A stretch of DNA of 64,000 nucleotides, from positions 248,001 to 312,000 of the forward strand of contig NZ_NMUL01000021.1 in the NCBI RefSeq assembly GCF_002234595.1, given 5' to 3'. The position numbers and the translations under genes are program-made. Positions 8,158 to 15,140 of the stretch are shown here, piece after piece. Positions within the stretch are counted from its first letter, which is position 1. Each line of letters opens with the position of its first letter. The notes under the pieces are model-generated. The model was not told the DNA's origin. It made no database searches and saw nothing but the letters and a program-made list of their open reading frames with translations. This DNA is from Amycolatopsis vastitatis. GTDB taxonomy: Bacteria > Actinomycetota > Actinomycetes > Mycobacteriales > Pseudonocardiaceae.

Positions 8158-9484
8158 ATTCGCCGGGGTTCTTGGTCTTCTCCGCCTTCTTCGACTCTTT
8201 CGCGGATTCCTTCGCTGCCTTGGACGACTCCTTGGCCGCCTGCTTGGACTCCTTGGCCGCCTGCTTGTCCGGGTCGTTCCCGTTGCCGTTCCCGTTGCCG
8301 TTCCCGTTGCCGTTGTTGCCGGCCGCCCCCGTGTTTCCCGGGTCCGTGGCACCGGACGACTCTCCGGCGGGCTGTGCGCCGGTCGTTTCCCCGCCCGGGG
8401 CCCCGGGCACCGAGGTGACCTGCCCGTCCGGCGTCGGCTGGACGCCGCCCGGCAGGGCGCCGGGACGGGAACCGGCCTGCGGCCCGGTCCGCACGGGCTG
8501 GGTCGTCGTGCCCACGCCGCCGGAGAGCGGCGGCGGGGCGTCACCGGAGCTGCTCGCGCCGATCGTCACCGTGGTGACCAGCGCCGCGCCCGCCGCGGCC
8601 ACCTTCGCCGCCGTCGCCCACGACAGGGCGGACGTGCCCGTGCCGGTGGCGCCGGCCGCGGCGCCGGACGAGGCGAGCGAGCCGGTCGTGGACAGCCACT
8701 GCGAGACGATCGGGACGCCGAGGATGAGCGGGGCGATGCCGGCGGGCAGTTCCTCGTTGAGCTGTCGCAGGCCGGCGGCCAGCTCCCGGCAGTCCGCGCA
8801 GTGGTCGAGGTGGGTCGTGATCCGGTGCGCCTTCTGGTCGCCGATCCCGTCGCGCACCCACTTGGCCAGCTGGCCGGAGATGGCCCGGCAGGCCCGCCGC
8901 CGCGCGGTGGGGACGTGCTGGTCCAGGTAGGCCTGCCGCAGGCCCTCCCGGGCGCGGTAGGCCAGCGCGGCGACCCCGTTCGGCGTCATCCCGAGGTCCT
9001 CGGCGATCCGCGCGGGCGGGTCGCCGTCGATCTCGGTGCGCCACAGCACCGTCCGCCACCGCTCGGGCAGGCTCGCGAACGCGTCCACGGCGACCGTGGC
9101 GTGCAGGCGGCTGCCGACCGGCTCGTCGCTGCCTCCGCCCGGCAGGACGTCCGGCACCTCGGCGACCAGGGAGACGGCCGAATCGCGCCGCCGCCAGCTG
9201 ATCATCGTGTTCCGGATGGTCGTGAGCAGGTAGGGCCGGAAATCCTCGTCCGGGCCTTCGCCGGAGCGCAGAATCCGCAGTACCCGGGTGAATCCCTCGG
9301 CGATCAGGTCGTCGCGCTCCGCCGCGTCGGCCGCGATCGCGGCCGCCACCCGCCGGGCGGCGACGAGGTGCCGGTCGTAGAGCTCGCCGTACGCGGCGAC
9401 GTCCCCGCCGCGTACCGCTTCGATCAAGACCGCGTCGCTCGGGCCGTCCGCCGTCCCGGCCACCGCCGGCGCCACCTCGGTCAC
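8156..9484 (-). CDS. ECF-type sigma factor fused to zinc-finger and membrane tail
   Basis: About 442 residues, more than twice the length of a usual ECF sigma factor. Region 2 covers about residues 18-100 and region 4 about 135-188 (ARIAEDLGMTPNGVAALAYRAR). These are followed by an anti-sigma-like zinc finger H-x3-C-x2-C near residues 225-233, a hydrophobic helix near 290-310, and a long low-complexity tail with (GN)n and KQAAKES repeats. The fusion implies a sigma factor that may be tethered or restrained by its own C-terminus. GTG 9484 is preferred over GTG 9487 because GAGGGGG is then 4 nt away. No separate anti-sigma gene is adjacent. Confidence 0.85.
   Translation of the reverse strand: MTEVAPAVAGTADGPSDAVLIEAVRGGDVAAYGELYDRHLVAARRVAAAIAADAAERDDLIAEGFTRVLRILRSGEGPDEDFRPYLLTTIRNTMISWRRRDSAVSLVAEVPDVLPGGGSDEPVGSRLHATVAVDAFASLPERWRTVLWRTEIDGDPPARIAEDLGMTPNGVAALAYRAREGLRQAYLDQHVPTARRRACRAISGQLAKWVRDGIGDQKAHRITTHLDHCADCRELAAGLRQLNEELPAGIAPLILGVPIVSQWLSTTGSLASSGAAAGATGTGTSALSWATAAKVAAAGAALVTTVTIGASSSGDAPPPLSGGVGTTTQPVRTGPQAGSRPGALPGGVQPTPDGQVTSVPGAPGGETTGAQPAGESSGATDPGNTGAAGNNGNGNGNGNGNGNDPDKQAAKESKQAAKESSKAAKESAKESKKAEKTKNPGE
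8226..8311. repeat. Two tandem repeat tracts in the sigma-factor tail
   Basis: A 21-nt unit occurs as two exact tandem copies (8226-8246 and 8247-8267), coding for the KQAAKES repeats. A 12-nt unit GTTCCCGTTGCC occurs as three exact copies (8276-8311), coding for Gly-Asn repeats. Both unit lengths are multiples of three, so copy-number change would alter tail length without breaking the frame. Confidence 0.85.
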
Positions 9485-9811
9485 CACACCCCCTCGCCGT
9501 GCGCATGCACGTGCAGAACGTCCCGCGATAGTCGCGCAACGAGTGACACCAGCGCAAGGTTGCGTCGCCGAAAGGGCTTCCCCGGCATTTCTCCGGTCAC
9601 GAGTGCCGGGTGCGTGGACTTGTCACTTCCCTGAGCGTTGCCCGGTGGGTTACCCCCGTCGCCGGTGATCGTCGTTGCCACCACCCATACCGGCGAGTAA
9701 AGACAAGGGCGTCGCCCGTCCGTCCGGCGACGTCATCCATGTCCGATGTGGACGGTGCGGGGAGACCTGGAGCCGCTCGCGCGCACCGCCCGCCATCAGG
9801 AGGGTTTTCCC
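9485..9811. other. 327-nt divergent intergenic region
   Basis: Separates the sigma-factor gene from the hydrolase gene. I found no open frame with a ribosome site. A vegetative-type promoter candidate for the rightward gene is TTGCCA (9675-9680)-N17-TAAAGA (9698-9703). A short palindrome GGGCG-T-CGCCC lies at about 9707-9717. No clear promoter was found for the sigma gene. Confidence 0.4.
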
Positions 9812-11200
9812 ATGCGCAGAGCCCTGCTCGTCCTGTTGACCGTGCTCCTGCCGGCAGTGGTGGTACCCGGCGTGGCGACGGCCGCCGACAGCCCGGTCGT
9901 CACGGCCGTGCCCGCCGGTGCCGGGAGGGGCTGGCCGGTCAGCGGCGCCCAAGGCGTCCTCGACCTCGCCTCCCGCGGGTACGTCGAAGAGGAATACCTG
10001 CTCTCCGGCCGCGCCGACACGTTCGCCCAGGTGGGCCTGTGGACCGACGACGGCCGCTGGGCCACGCGCGTCGACACCACCGGCAATCCGTACACCACCC
10101 GGATGGTCGTGGTGCGGCCGCGCGACGCCGCCCGGTTCAACGGCACGGTCGTGGTCGAATGGCTCAACGTCAGTTTCGGCGTCGACATCCCGGTCGACTT
10201 CTCGCAGTCCTACGAGCACTTCATCCGCGAGGGGTACGCCTACGTCGGCGTGACGACCCAGAAAGCCGGTGCCGACAAGCTCAAGAGCCTCGACCCCGCG
10301 CGGTACGGCGCCGTGAACCTCAGCGGTGACGCGCTTTCCTACGACGTCTTCTCCCAGGCCGCGCAGGCGGTCCGGGCGAACCCGCGGCTGCTGGGCGGCC
10401 GGACCCCGGCAGTCGTGCTGGGAACCGGGCATTCGCAGTCGGCCCTGCGGCTGACCACCTACGCCAACGCCGTCCAGCCGGTGCGCCGCAGCTACGACGG
10501 CTTCATGATCCACGGCCGGGCCGCGCTCGCCGCCCCGATCGGCGACGGCGTGGTCGGGCCGCTCTCCGCCCGGATCCGGACCGATCTCGGCGTCCCGGTG
10601 TTCGTCCTGCAGTCGGAGACGGACGTCATCGCGTCGGCCTCGGTCCGGCAGGACACCCCGCTCGTGCGCACCTGGGAGGTCGCCGGCACCTCCCACGCCG
10701 ACCAGTACGGCCTGAACCTGTACAACGCGGCCAACGCCCGCGACAAGTCGATCAACGACGGCGCCCCGACCACCTGCGACAAACCGGTGAACAGCATGAC
10801 GTTCCGGTACGCGGAGAACGCGGCGTTCCGCTACCTGGACCGCTGGGCGCGCGGCGGCGCGGCGCCACCGGCCGCGACGCCGATCTCGATGCTGCTCAAC
10901 CTCATCATCCTGCGCGACGCCGACCAGAACGCCCTCGGCGGCGTCCGGCTGCCCGACCTCGACGTCCCGGTCGCGTCGTACTCGCCCAACAACAGCGGCG
11001 GCAACGTGCCGGGCGCCTGCCTGCTGCTGGGCACGACCACGCCGCTGACACCCGAGCGGATCCGGCAGCTGTACCCCGACCACGCCACCTACGTCGCGAA
11101 GTTCACCGCGGCGGCGGACCGGGCGGTGCGGGCGGGCTACCTGCTGCCGCCCGACCGCGACGAGGCCGTCGCCCGCGCCCAGGCGGCACCGGTGCCGTAA
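9812..11200 (+). CDS. Secreted alpha/beta-hydrolase domain protein (Abhydrolase_10 type)
   Basis: A 462-residue exported hydrolase. The signal peptide ends after ATA (residue 24). The nucleophile elbow is GHSQS with Ser208 (residues 206-210), the usual G-x-S-x-G modified to end in Ser, as seen in this large secreted alpha/beta-hydrolase group. An Asp near 270-280 (QSETDVI) and the His in GTSHADQYG are candidates for the rest of the triad. ATG 9812 has a perfect AGGAGGG at 9798-9804. The substrate is unknown; esters of plant or lipid material are plausible. Confidence 0.8.
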   Translation: MRRALLVLLTVLLPAVVVPGVATAADSPVVTAVPAGAGRGWPVSGAQGVLDLASRGYVEEEYLLSGRADTFAQVGLWTDDGRWATRVDTTGNPYTTRMVVVRPRDAARFNGTVVVEWLNVSFGVDIPVDFSQSYEHFIREGYAYVGVTTQKAGADKLKSLDPARYGAVNLSGDALSYDVFSQAAQAVRANPRLLGGRTPAVVLGTGHSQSALRLTTYANAVQPVRRSYDGFMIHGRAALAAPIGDGVVGPLSARIRTDLGVPVFVLQSETDVIASASVRQDTPLVRTWEVAGTSHADQYGLNLYNAANARDKSINDGAPTTCDKPVNSMTFRYAENAAFRYLDRWARGGAAPPAATPISMLLNLIILRDADQNALGGVRLPDLDVPVASYSPNNSGGNVPGACLLLGTTTPLTPERIRQLYPDHATYVAKFTAAADRAVRAGYLLPPDRDEAVARAQAAPVP

Positions 11201-11290
11201 GCCGGCTGTCCACAAGGGATTCCGCCCCCGGCGTTCCGGCAATGTCGTGCGGCAACGACGGCGCCGGGACTCTGCGGCCGCTGCGATGTT

Positions 11291-11337
11291 TTGAATGACT
11301 CATTCACCTCACCGGAGGTCCTGAATGAGTCATTCAA
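11291..11337. repeat. Nested palindromic hairpin (16-bp perfect stem)
   Basis: TTGAATGACTCATTCA (11291-11306) and its exact reverse complement (11322-11337) flank a 15-nt loop. Each arm is itself a palindrome (TGAATGA-C-TCATTCA). It lies 90 nt after the hydrolase stop and may act as its terminator. The arm resembles the GAACGACTCTTTC arms of the hairpins at 25.0 and 60.9 kb, suggesting one repeat family. Confidence 0.7.
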
Positions 11338-11365
11338 GACCCGGGGGCGGCCTGACGGCCATCGA

Positions 11366-11379
11366 TGGAACCTGTTCCA
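11366..11379. promoter_or_regulatory. KstR-type operator, perfect match
   Basis: TGGAACCTGTTCCA matches the published KstR consensus T-n2-AAC-n2-GTT-n2-A at every fixed position and is a perfect palindrome. It lies about 90 nt upstream of the acyl-CoA ligase start. Confidence 0.55.
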
Positions 11380-11431
11380 CCCGCCCCGCGAGCTGACAAA
11401 CGCGACCCTGCCCGCGTATGGTGTCGAAAAC

Positions 11432-11445
11432 AGTAACAGGTTCTA
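11432..11445. promoter_or_regulatory. Second KstR-type operator, one mismatch
   Basis: AGTAACAGGTTCTA keeps the AAC-n2-GTT-n2-A part of the KstR consensus with one mismatch at the first position. It lies 25 nt before the ligase start, over the likely promoter. Two sites 66 nt apart (six helical turns) suggest real regulation by a KstR-like TetR repressor. Confidence 0.5.
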
Positions 11446-11470
11446 GTTTCAGGCCACGAAAGGGAGCCGG

Positions 11471-13057
11471 ATGGACGAGCAGGCGATGCGGTATCCGAAC
11501 CACCTCGGCCACCTGGTCGTCTCCGCCCTGAAGCGCCACCGGGACAAGCCGGTCATGGTGCTGGGCGACACCACGATGACCGGGAGCCGGACCGCCGAGC
11601 AGGTCAGCCAGTACGCCCAGGCCTTCGAGGCGCTCGAAGCCGGCACGGGCGCGCCGGTGGCGCTGCTGTCGCTGAACCGCCCCGAGGTCCTGCTCATCAT
11701 CGCCGCCGGCCAGATGCAGGGGTCGCGGCGGACGGCGCTGCACCCGCTGGGCTCACTCGACGACCACGCCTACATCCTGAACGACGCCGGCATCACCACG
11801 CTGATCATCGACCCGGTGCCCGCCTTCGTCGACCGCGCGCTCGGCCTGCTCGAGAAGGTCCCCGGCCTCACCCAGGTGCTCACCATCGGGCCGGTGCCGG
11901 AGCGGCTGAGCCACGTCGGCAAGGACCTGACCGCGGCCGCCGCGGGCTTCGAGCCCCGGCCACTCGAGCCCGCCGCCCTGCCGCCGGACCAGGTCGTCTC
12001 GATCACCTACACCGGCGGGACCACCGGCAAGCCCAAGGGCGTCATGGGCACCGCGCAGGCGATGACCACGATGACGCAGATCCAGCTCGCCGAGTGGGAG
12101 TGGCCGGAGGCGCCGAAGTTCCTCATCTGCACCCCGCTGTCCCACGCCGGCGCGGCGTTCTTCGCCCCGACGCTGATCAAGGGCGGCTCGCTGGTCGTGG
12201 TCCCGAAGTTCGACCCCGCCGACACCCTGCGGATCATCGAAGAGCAGCGGATCACCGCCACCATGCTGGTGCCGACCATGCTCTACGCGCTGATGGACCG
12301 CCCGGACTCGCGCACCCGCGACCTGTCGTCGCTGCAGACGGTGTACTACGGCGCCGCGTCGATCAACCCGGTGCGCCTGCGCGAGGCCATCGACCGCTTC
12401 GGGCCGATCTTCGCGCAGTACTACGGCCAGTCCGAAGCGCCGATGGCGATCAGCTACCTCGCCAAGGGCGACCACGACGACGCGCGGCTGGCGTCCTGCG
12501 GGCGGCCGTCGGCGTTCCTGCGCACGGCCCTGCTCGGCCCGGACGGCGCGCCGGTGCAGCCCGGCGAACCGGGCGAGATCTGCGTGGCGGGGCCGCTGCT
12601 CGCGGGCGGGTACTGGAACCTGCCGGACGTGACCGCGGAGACGTTCCGCGACGGCTGGCTGCACACCGGCGACGTCGCCCGCGAGGACGAGGACGGCTTC
12701 TGGTTCATCGTCGACCGGGTCAAGGACATGATCGTCACCGGCGGGTTCAACGTGTTCCCCCGCGAGGTGGAGGACGTCGTGGCCGAGCACCCGGCGGTCG
12801 CGCAGGTCGGCGTGATCGGCACGCCCGACGACAAGTGGGGCGAAGCGGTGACGGCGGTCGTGGTGCTGCGGGAGGACGCGGACGACGACCTCGAGCGGCT
12901 CACCACCGAGATCCAGGCGGCGGTGCGGGAGCGCAAGGGGCCGGTGCACGTGCCGAAGCAGGTGATCGTGGCCGCGTCGCTGCCGATGACCGGGCTGGGC
13001 AAGCCGGACAAGAAAGCGCTGCGCGCCCAGTACGAGCCGCGGAGCGCGGCCGTGTAG
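11471..13057 (+). CDS. fadD8: Fatty-acyl-CoA ligase, FadD8-like
   Basis: A 528-residue AMP-forming acyl-CoA synthetase of full length. It would activate a carboxylic acid through an acyl-adenylate and transfer it to CoA. The AMP-binding P-loop is YTGGTTGKPKG (residues 180-190). The adenine-site segment YYGQSEAP, the hinge region DRVKDMIVTGGFNVFPREVE and the catalytic C-terminal Lys in GLGKPDKKA are all present. The overall sequence strongly resembles mycobacterial FadD8. Two KstR-type boxes upstream suggest control with sterol or related lipid catabolism. The true substrate is unknown. Confidence 0.88.
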   Translation: MDEQAMRYPNHLGHLVVSALKRHRDKPVMVLGDTTMTGSRTAEQVSQYAQAFEALEAGTGAPVALLSLNRPEVLLIIAAGQMQGSRRTALHPLGSLDDHAYILNDAGITTLIIDPVPAFVDRALGLLEKVPGLTQVLTIGPVPERLSHVGKDLTAAAAGFEPRPLEPAALPPDQVVSITYTGGTTGKPKGVMGTAQAMTTMTQIQLAEWEWPEAPKFLICTPLSHAGAAFFAPTLIKGGSLVVVPKFDPADTLRIIEEQRITATMLVPTMLYALMDRPDSRTRDLSSLQTVYYGAASINPVRLREAIDRFGPIFAQYYGQSEAPMAISYLAKGDHDDARLASCGRPSAFLRTALLGPDGAPVQPGEPGEICVAGPLLAGGYWNLPDVTAETFRDGWLHTGDVAREDEDGFWFIVDRVKDMIVTGGFNVFPREVEDVVAEHPAVAQVGVIGTPDDKWGEAVTAVVVLREDADDDLERLTTEIQAAVRERKGPVHVPKQVIVAASLPMTGLGKPDKKALRAQYEPRSAAV

Positions 13058-13061
13058 GGCG

Positions 13062-13439
13062 TTATACGCCAACGTCCTTGCGCAGCAGGCAGAACTCGTT
13101 GCCTTCCGGGTCCTGCAGGACGACCCACGACTCGGTGCCGTCCTGGCCGACGTCGGCCGGGCGGGCGCCCAGTGCCGTGAGCCGGGCCAGCTCGGTCTCC
13201 TGGTCGCCGCCCGCCGGGCTGACGTCGAGGTGCAGGGGCAGCTTGCCGCGGCGCGGGGCGTCGGTCTTCGCCAGGATCAGCGTCGGCGGCCCCTGGCCGA
13301 AGGGGACGCCGGGCAGGCCCAGCTCGAGGCCGTCGGGTTCGTGGCCGATCACCTCGTAGCCGAGCACCGGGCACCAGAACCCGGCGAGCTTGTCCGGGTC
13401 GCGGCACTCCAGCACGAGCTCGGTGATCCGGCACGCCAT
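13062..13439 (-). CDS. VOC (glyoxalase-like) family protein
   Basis: A 125-residue small protein of the Glyoxalase_6 type: beta-alpha-beta-beta-beta modules, with ELVLECRDPDKLAGFWCPVLGY at the start of module 1 and WVVLQDPEGNEFCLLR at the end of module 2. These fold as metal-binding barrels, but metal residues and substrate cannot be fixed here. ATG 13439 is chosen because the family motif starts immediately after it. It lies 4 nt downstream of the BrkB-like gene and is probably co-transcribed. A paralogue lies at 44868. Confidence 0.85.
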   Translation of the reverse strand: MACRITELVLECRDPDKLAGFWCPVLGYEVIGHEPDGLELGLPGVPFGQGPPTLILAKTDAPRRGKLPLHLDVSPAGGDQETELARLTALGARPADVGQDGTESWVVLQDPEGNEFCLLRKDVGV

Positions 13440-13443
13440 CCGC

Positions 13444-14430
13444 TCAGCTCCGTTCGGTCTCCCGCGCGACTTCCGCGGCTTCGTCGTCGTCCATCGCCTT
13501 CGTGTCCCGCGGCGGCAGGAACGGCTCGTCCTCGCCGTCCGCCGCTTCCCCGGCCTCGATGGTCCGGCCGCGGACGAGCTCGGCGTCCAGCTCGGCGCCG
13601 AGCAGCACGGCCAGGTTCGAGATCCACAACCATACAAGGAAGGCGATCACACCCCCGAGCGAACCGTAGGTCTTGTTGTACGAGCTGAAGTTCGCGACGT
13701 ACAGCGCGAATCCCGCGGACGCCAGCACCCACAGCACCACCGCCAGCAGCCCGCCGGGGGTCAGCCACTTGAAGCTCGGCTGCCGGACGTTCGGCCCTAC
13801 CCAGTACAGCAGCGCGAACGCCAGGCTGACCAGCACGGCGATCACCGGCCACTTCGCGATCTCCCACACCAGGACCCCGGTCGATCCGAGCCCGATCAGG
13901 TCGCCGAGCCGGCGGGCGACCGAGCCCGTCGCCACGACGCCGAGGGCGCACAGAGCCAGCAGCACCACGATGCCGACGGTCAGCGCCACCCGCAGCGGGA
14001 GGACCTTCCAGATCGGACGGCCCTCCGGCATGCCGTAGATCGCGTTCGAGGCCCGCATGAACGCGCCGATGTAGCCGGACGCCGACCAGAGCGCGCCGAG
14101 CAGGCCGAGGATCGCCAGCGGCCCGGCCAGCCCGCGCGAGCCGGCGAGCTCCTTGATCGCGCCGACGAGGATGTCCTTGCCCTGGCCGGGGACGAGCTGG
14201 TTGATGTTGTCGATCACGGTCTGGATCTTGTCCGGGCCGAGCAGGCCGAGGATCGACGTGAGCACGATGATGCCCGGGAAGAGCGACAGCACGCCGTAGT
14301 AGGTGAGCGCGGCGGCCCAGTCGGTCAGGTTGTCCCGGTTGAACTGCTTGAAGGTCCGTTTGAGCACCGCGCCCCACGACCGCTTCGAGAGTTTTCCCGG
14401 GCTTTCGGGTTCGTTCCGCCGTCTGGCCAC
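13444..14430 (-). CDS. YihY/BrkB family inner-membrane protein
   Basis: A polytopic membrane protein of about 328 residues with the family landmarks: DWAAALTYYGVLSLFPGIIV near the first helix, YGSLGGVIAFLVWLWISNL near the last, and an acidic cytoplasmic tail. The family was once called ribonuclease BN in error; the present view is a transporter or channel of unknown cargo. I start at GTG 14430, which has AGGAGG (14439-14444) 8 nt upstream. The alternative ATG 14463 lies inside the inverted GGGTAT element and has no ribosome site. Confidence 0.85.
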   Translation of the reverse strand: MARRRNEPESPGKLSKRSWGAVLKRTFKQFNRDNLTDWAAALTYYGVLSLFPGIIVLTSILGLLGPDKIQTVIDNINQLVPGQGKDILVGAIKELAGSRGLAGPLAILGLLGALWSASGYIGAFMRASNAIYGMPEGRPIWKVLPLRVALTVGIVVLLALCALGVVATGSVARRLGDLIGLGSTGVLVWEIAKWPVIAVLVSLAFALLYWVGPNVRQPSFKWLTPGGLLAVVLWVLASAGFALYVANFSSYNKTYGSLGGVIAFLVWLWISNLAVLLGAELDAELVRGRTIEAGEAADGEDEPFLPPRDTKAMDDDEAAEVARETERS

Positions 14431-14458
14431 CGTCGCCACCTCCTGCTCCGTCGGGGCG

Positions 14459-14487
14459 GGCATACCCCGTGCGGGAGTGGGTATGCC
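14459..14487. promoter_or_regulatory. 9-bp inverted repeat with two divergent GGGTAT elements
   Basis: GGCATACCC (14459-14467) and GGGTATGCC (14479-14487) are exact reverse complements separated by 11 nt, between the divergent BrkB-like and SRPBCC genes. Each arm contains GGGTAT, the -10 form of a sigma-B/SigF promoter, reading outward. No GTTT -35 is visible in either direction, so this could instead be an operator. Confidence 0.5.
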
Positions 14488-14516
14488 TGGATCGTCCCGA
14501 GAAGCAGGAGGAAGCC

Positions 14517-14984
14517 GTGCCCGAGGTCAGCCGCGTGATCGACGTACCGCCCGACGCCGTGTTCGCCGTGCTCGCCGACGGCTGGCTCTACAGCGGCTGG
14601 GTGGTCGGCAGCTCGCACATCCGCGAAGTCGACGGGGACTGGCCCGCCATGGGCTCGCGGATCCACCACAGCGTGGGCCCGTGGCCCCTGCACATCCAGG
14701 ACGTGACCGTGGTCAGGGCGGTGGAGCCGGGGTTGTCGCTGTCCCTGGAGGCCCACGGCTGGCCACTGGGCGCCGCGGCGGTCGGCCTGACCCTGGTCCC
14801 CCACGGCGAGGGGCAGACGCTGGTCCGGATGACCGAGCACATCACCCGCGGCCCCGGCAAGGTGCTGCCGGAGGCCGTGCAGGCGCTCATCGCGAAGCCG
14901 CGCAACGCCGAATCCCTGGCCCGCCTCGCCGACCTGGCCACGGGCAAGCACGCCCGCGCCCGAGGCGGCCGCCCGCGTCCCTAG
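14517..14984 (+). CDS. SRPBCC (START-like) family protein
   Basis: A 155-residue helix-grip protein. The N-terminus EVSRVIDVPPDAVFAVLADGWLY is the standard polyketide-cyclase-like/SRPBCC opening, and the C-terminal long helix carries KPRNAESLARLADLA. Such proteins bind a hydrophobic ligand. GTG 14517 has AGGAGG 5 nt upstream and fits the domain start. It ends before a large hairpin shared with the convergent FAD oxidoreductase gene. Confidence 0.82.
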   Translation: MPEVSRVIDVPPDAVFAVLADGWLYSGWVVGSSHIREVDGDWPAMGSRIHHSVGPWPLHIQDVTVVRAVEPGLSLSLEAHGWPLGAAAVGLTLVPHGEGQTLVRMTEHITRGPGKVLPEAVQALIAKPRNAESLARLADLATGKHARARGGRPRP

Positions 14985-15031
14985 TACGAACGCTCGCCAG
15001 GCTGAACTCGCGCGCTCCTGGCCTGGCTCAT

Positions 15032-15116
15032 GCGCCCCAATGTGGCGTTCGGTGCGTCCAACGCACCCAATGTGGCGTTCGGTGCATCCAACGCACCCAA
15101 CGCCACATTGGGGCGC
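15032..15116. terminator. 18-bp hairpin containing a duplicated 30-nt unit
   Basis: GCGCCCCAATGTGGCGTT (15032-15049) pairs perfectly with 15099-15116. Between the outer arms a 30-nt unit is present twice in tandem (15036-15065 and 15066-15095, one base different), so the single right arm can pair with either left copy. It sits between convergent genes and probably terminates both. Confidence 0.7.
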
Positions 15117-15140
15117 TTCGGCACCGGCCGTGGTCGCGGG

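Noticed and set aside
13044..13070. Short palindrome GGCGT-TAT-ACGCC at the end of the ligase gene as a terminator
   Set aside because: Only a 5-bp stem, overlapping the stop codon of the VOC gene; too weak to call.
15036..15095. Two 30-nt direct repeats as a possible CRISPR remnant
   Set aside because: The units are directly adjacent with no spacer, and the third part is an inverted copy, so this is a hairpin with a duplicated arm. There are no cas genes.
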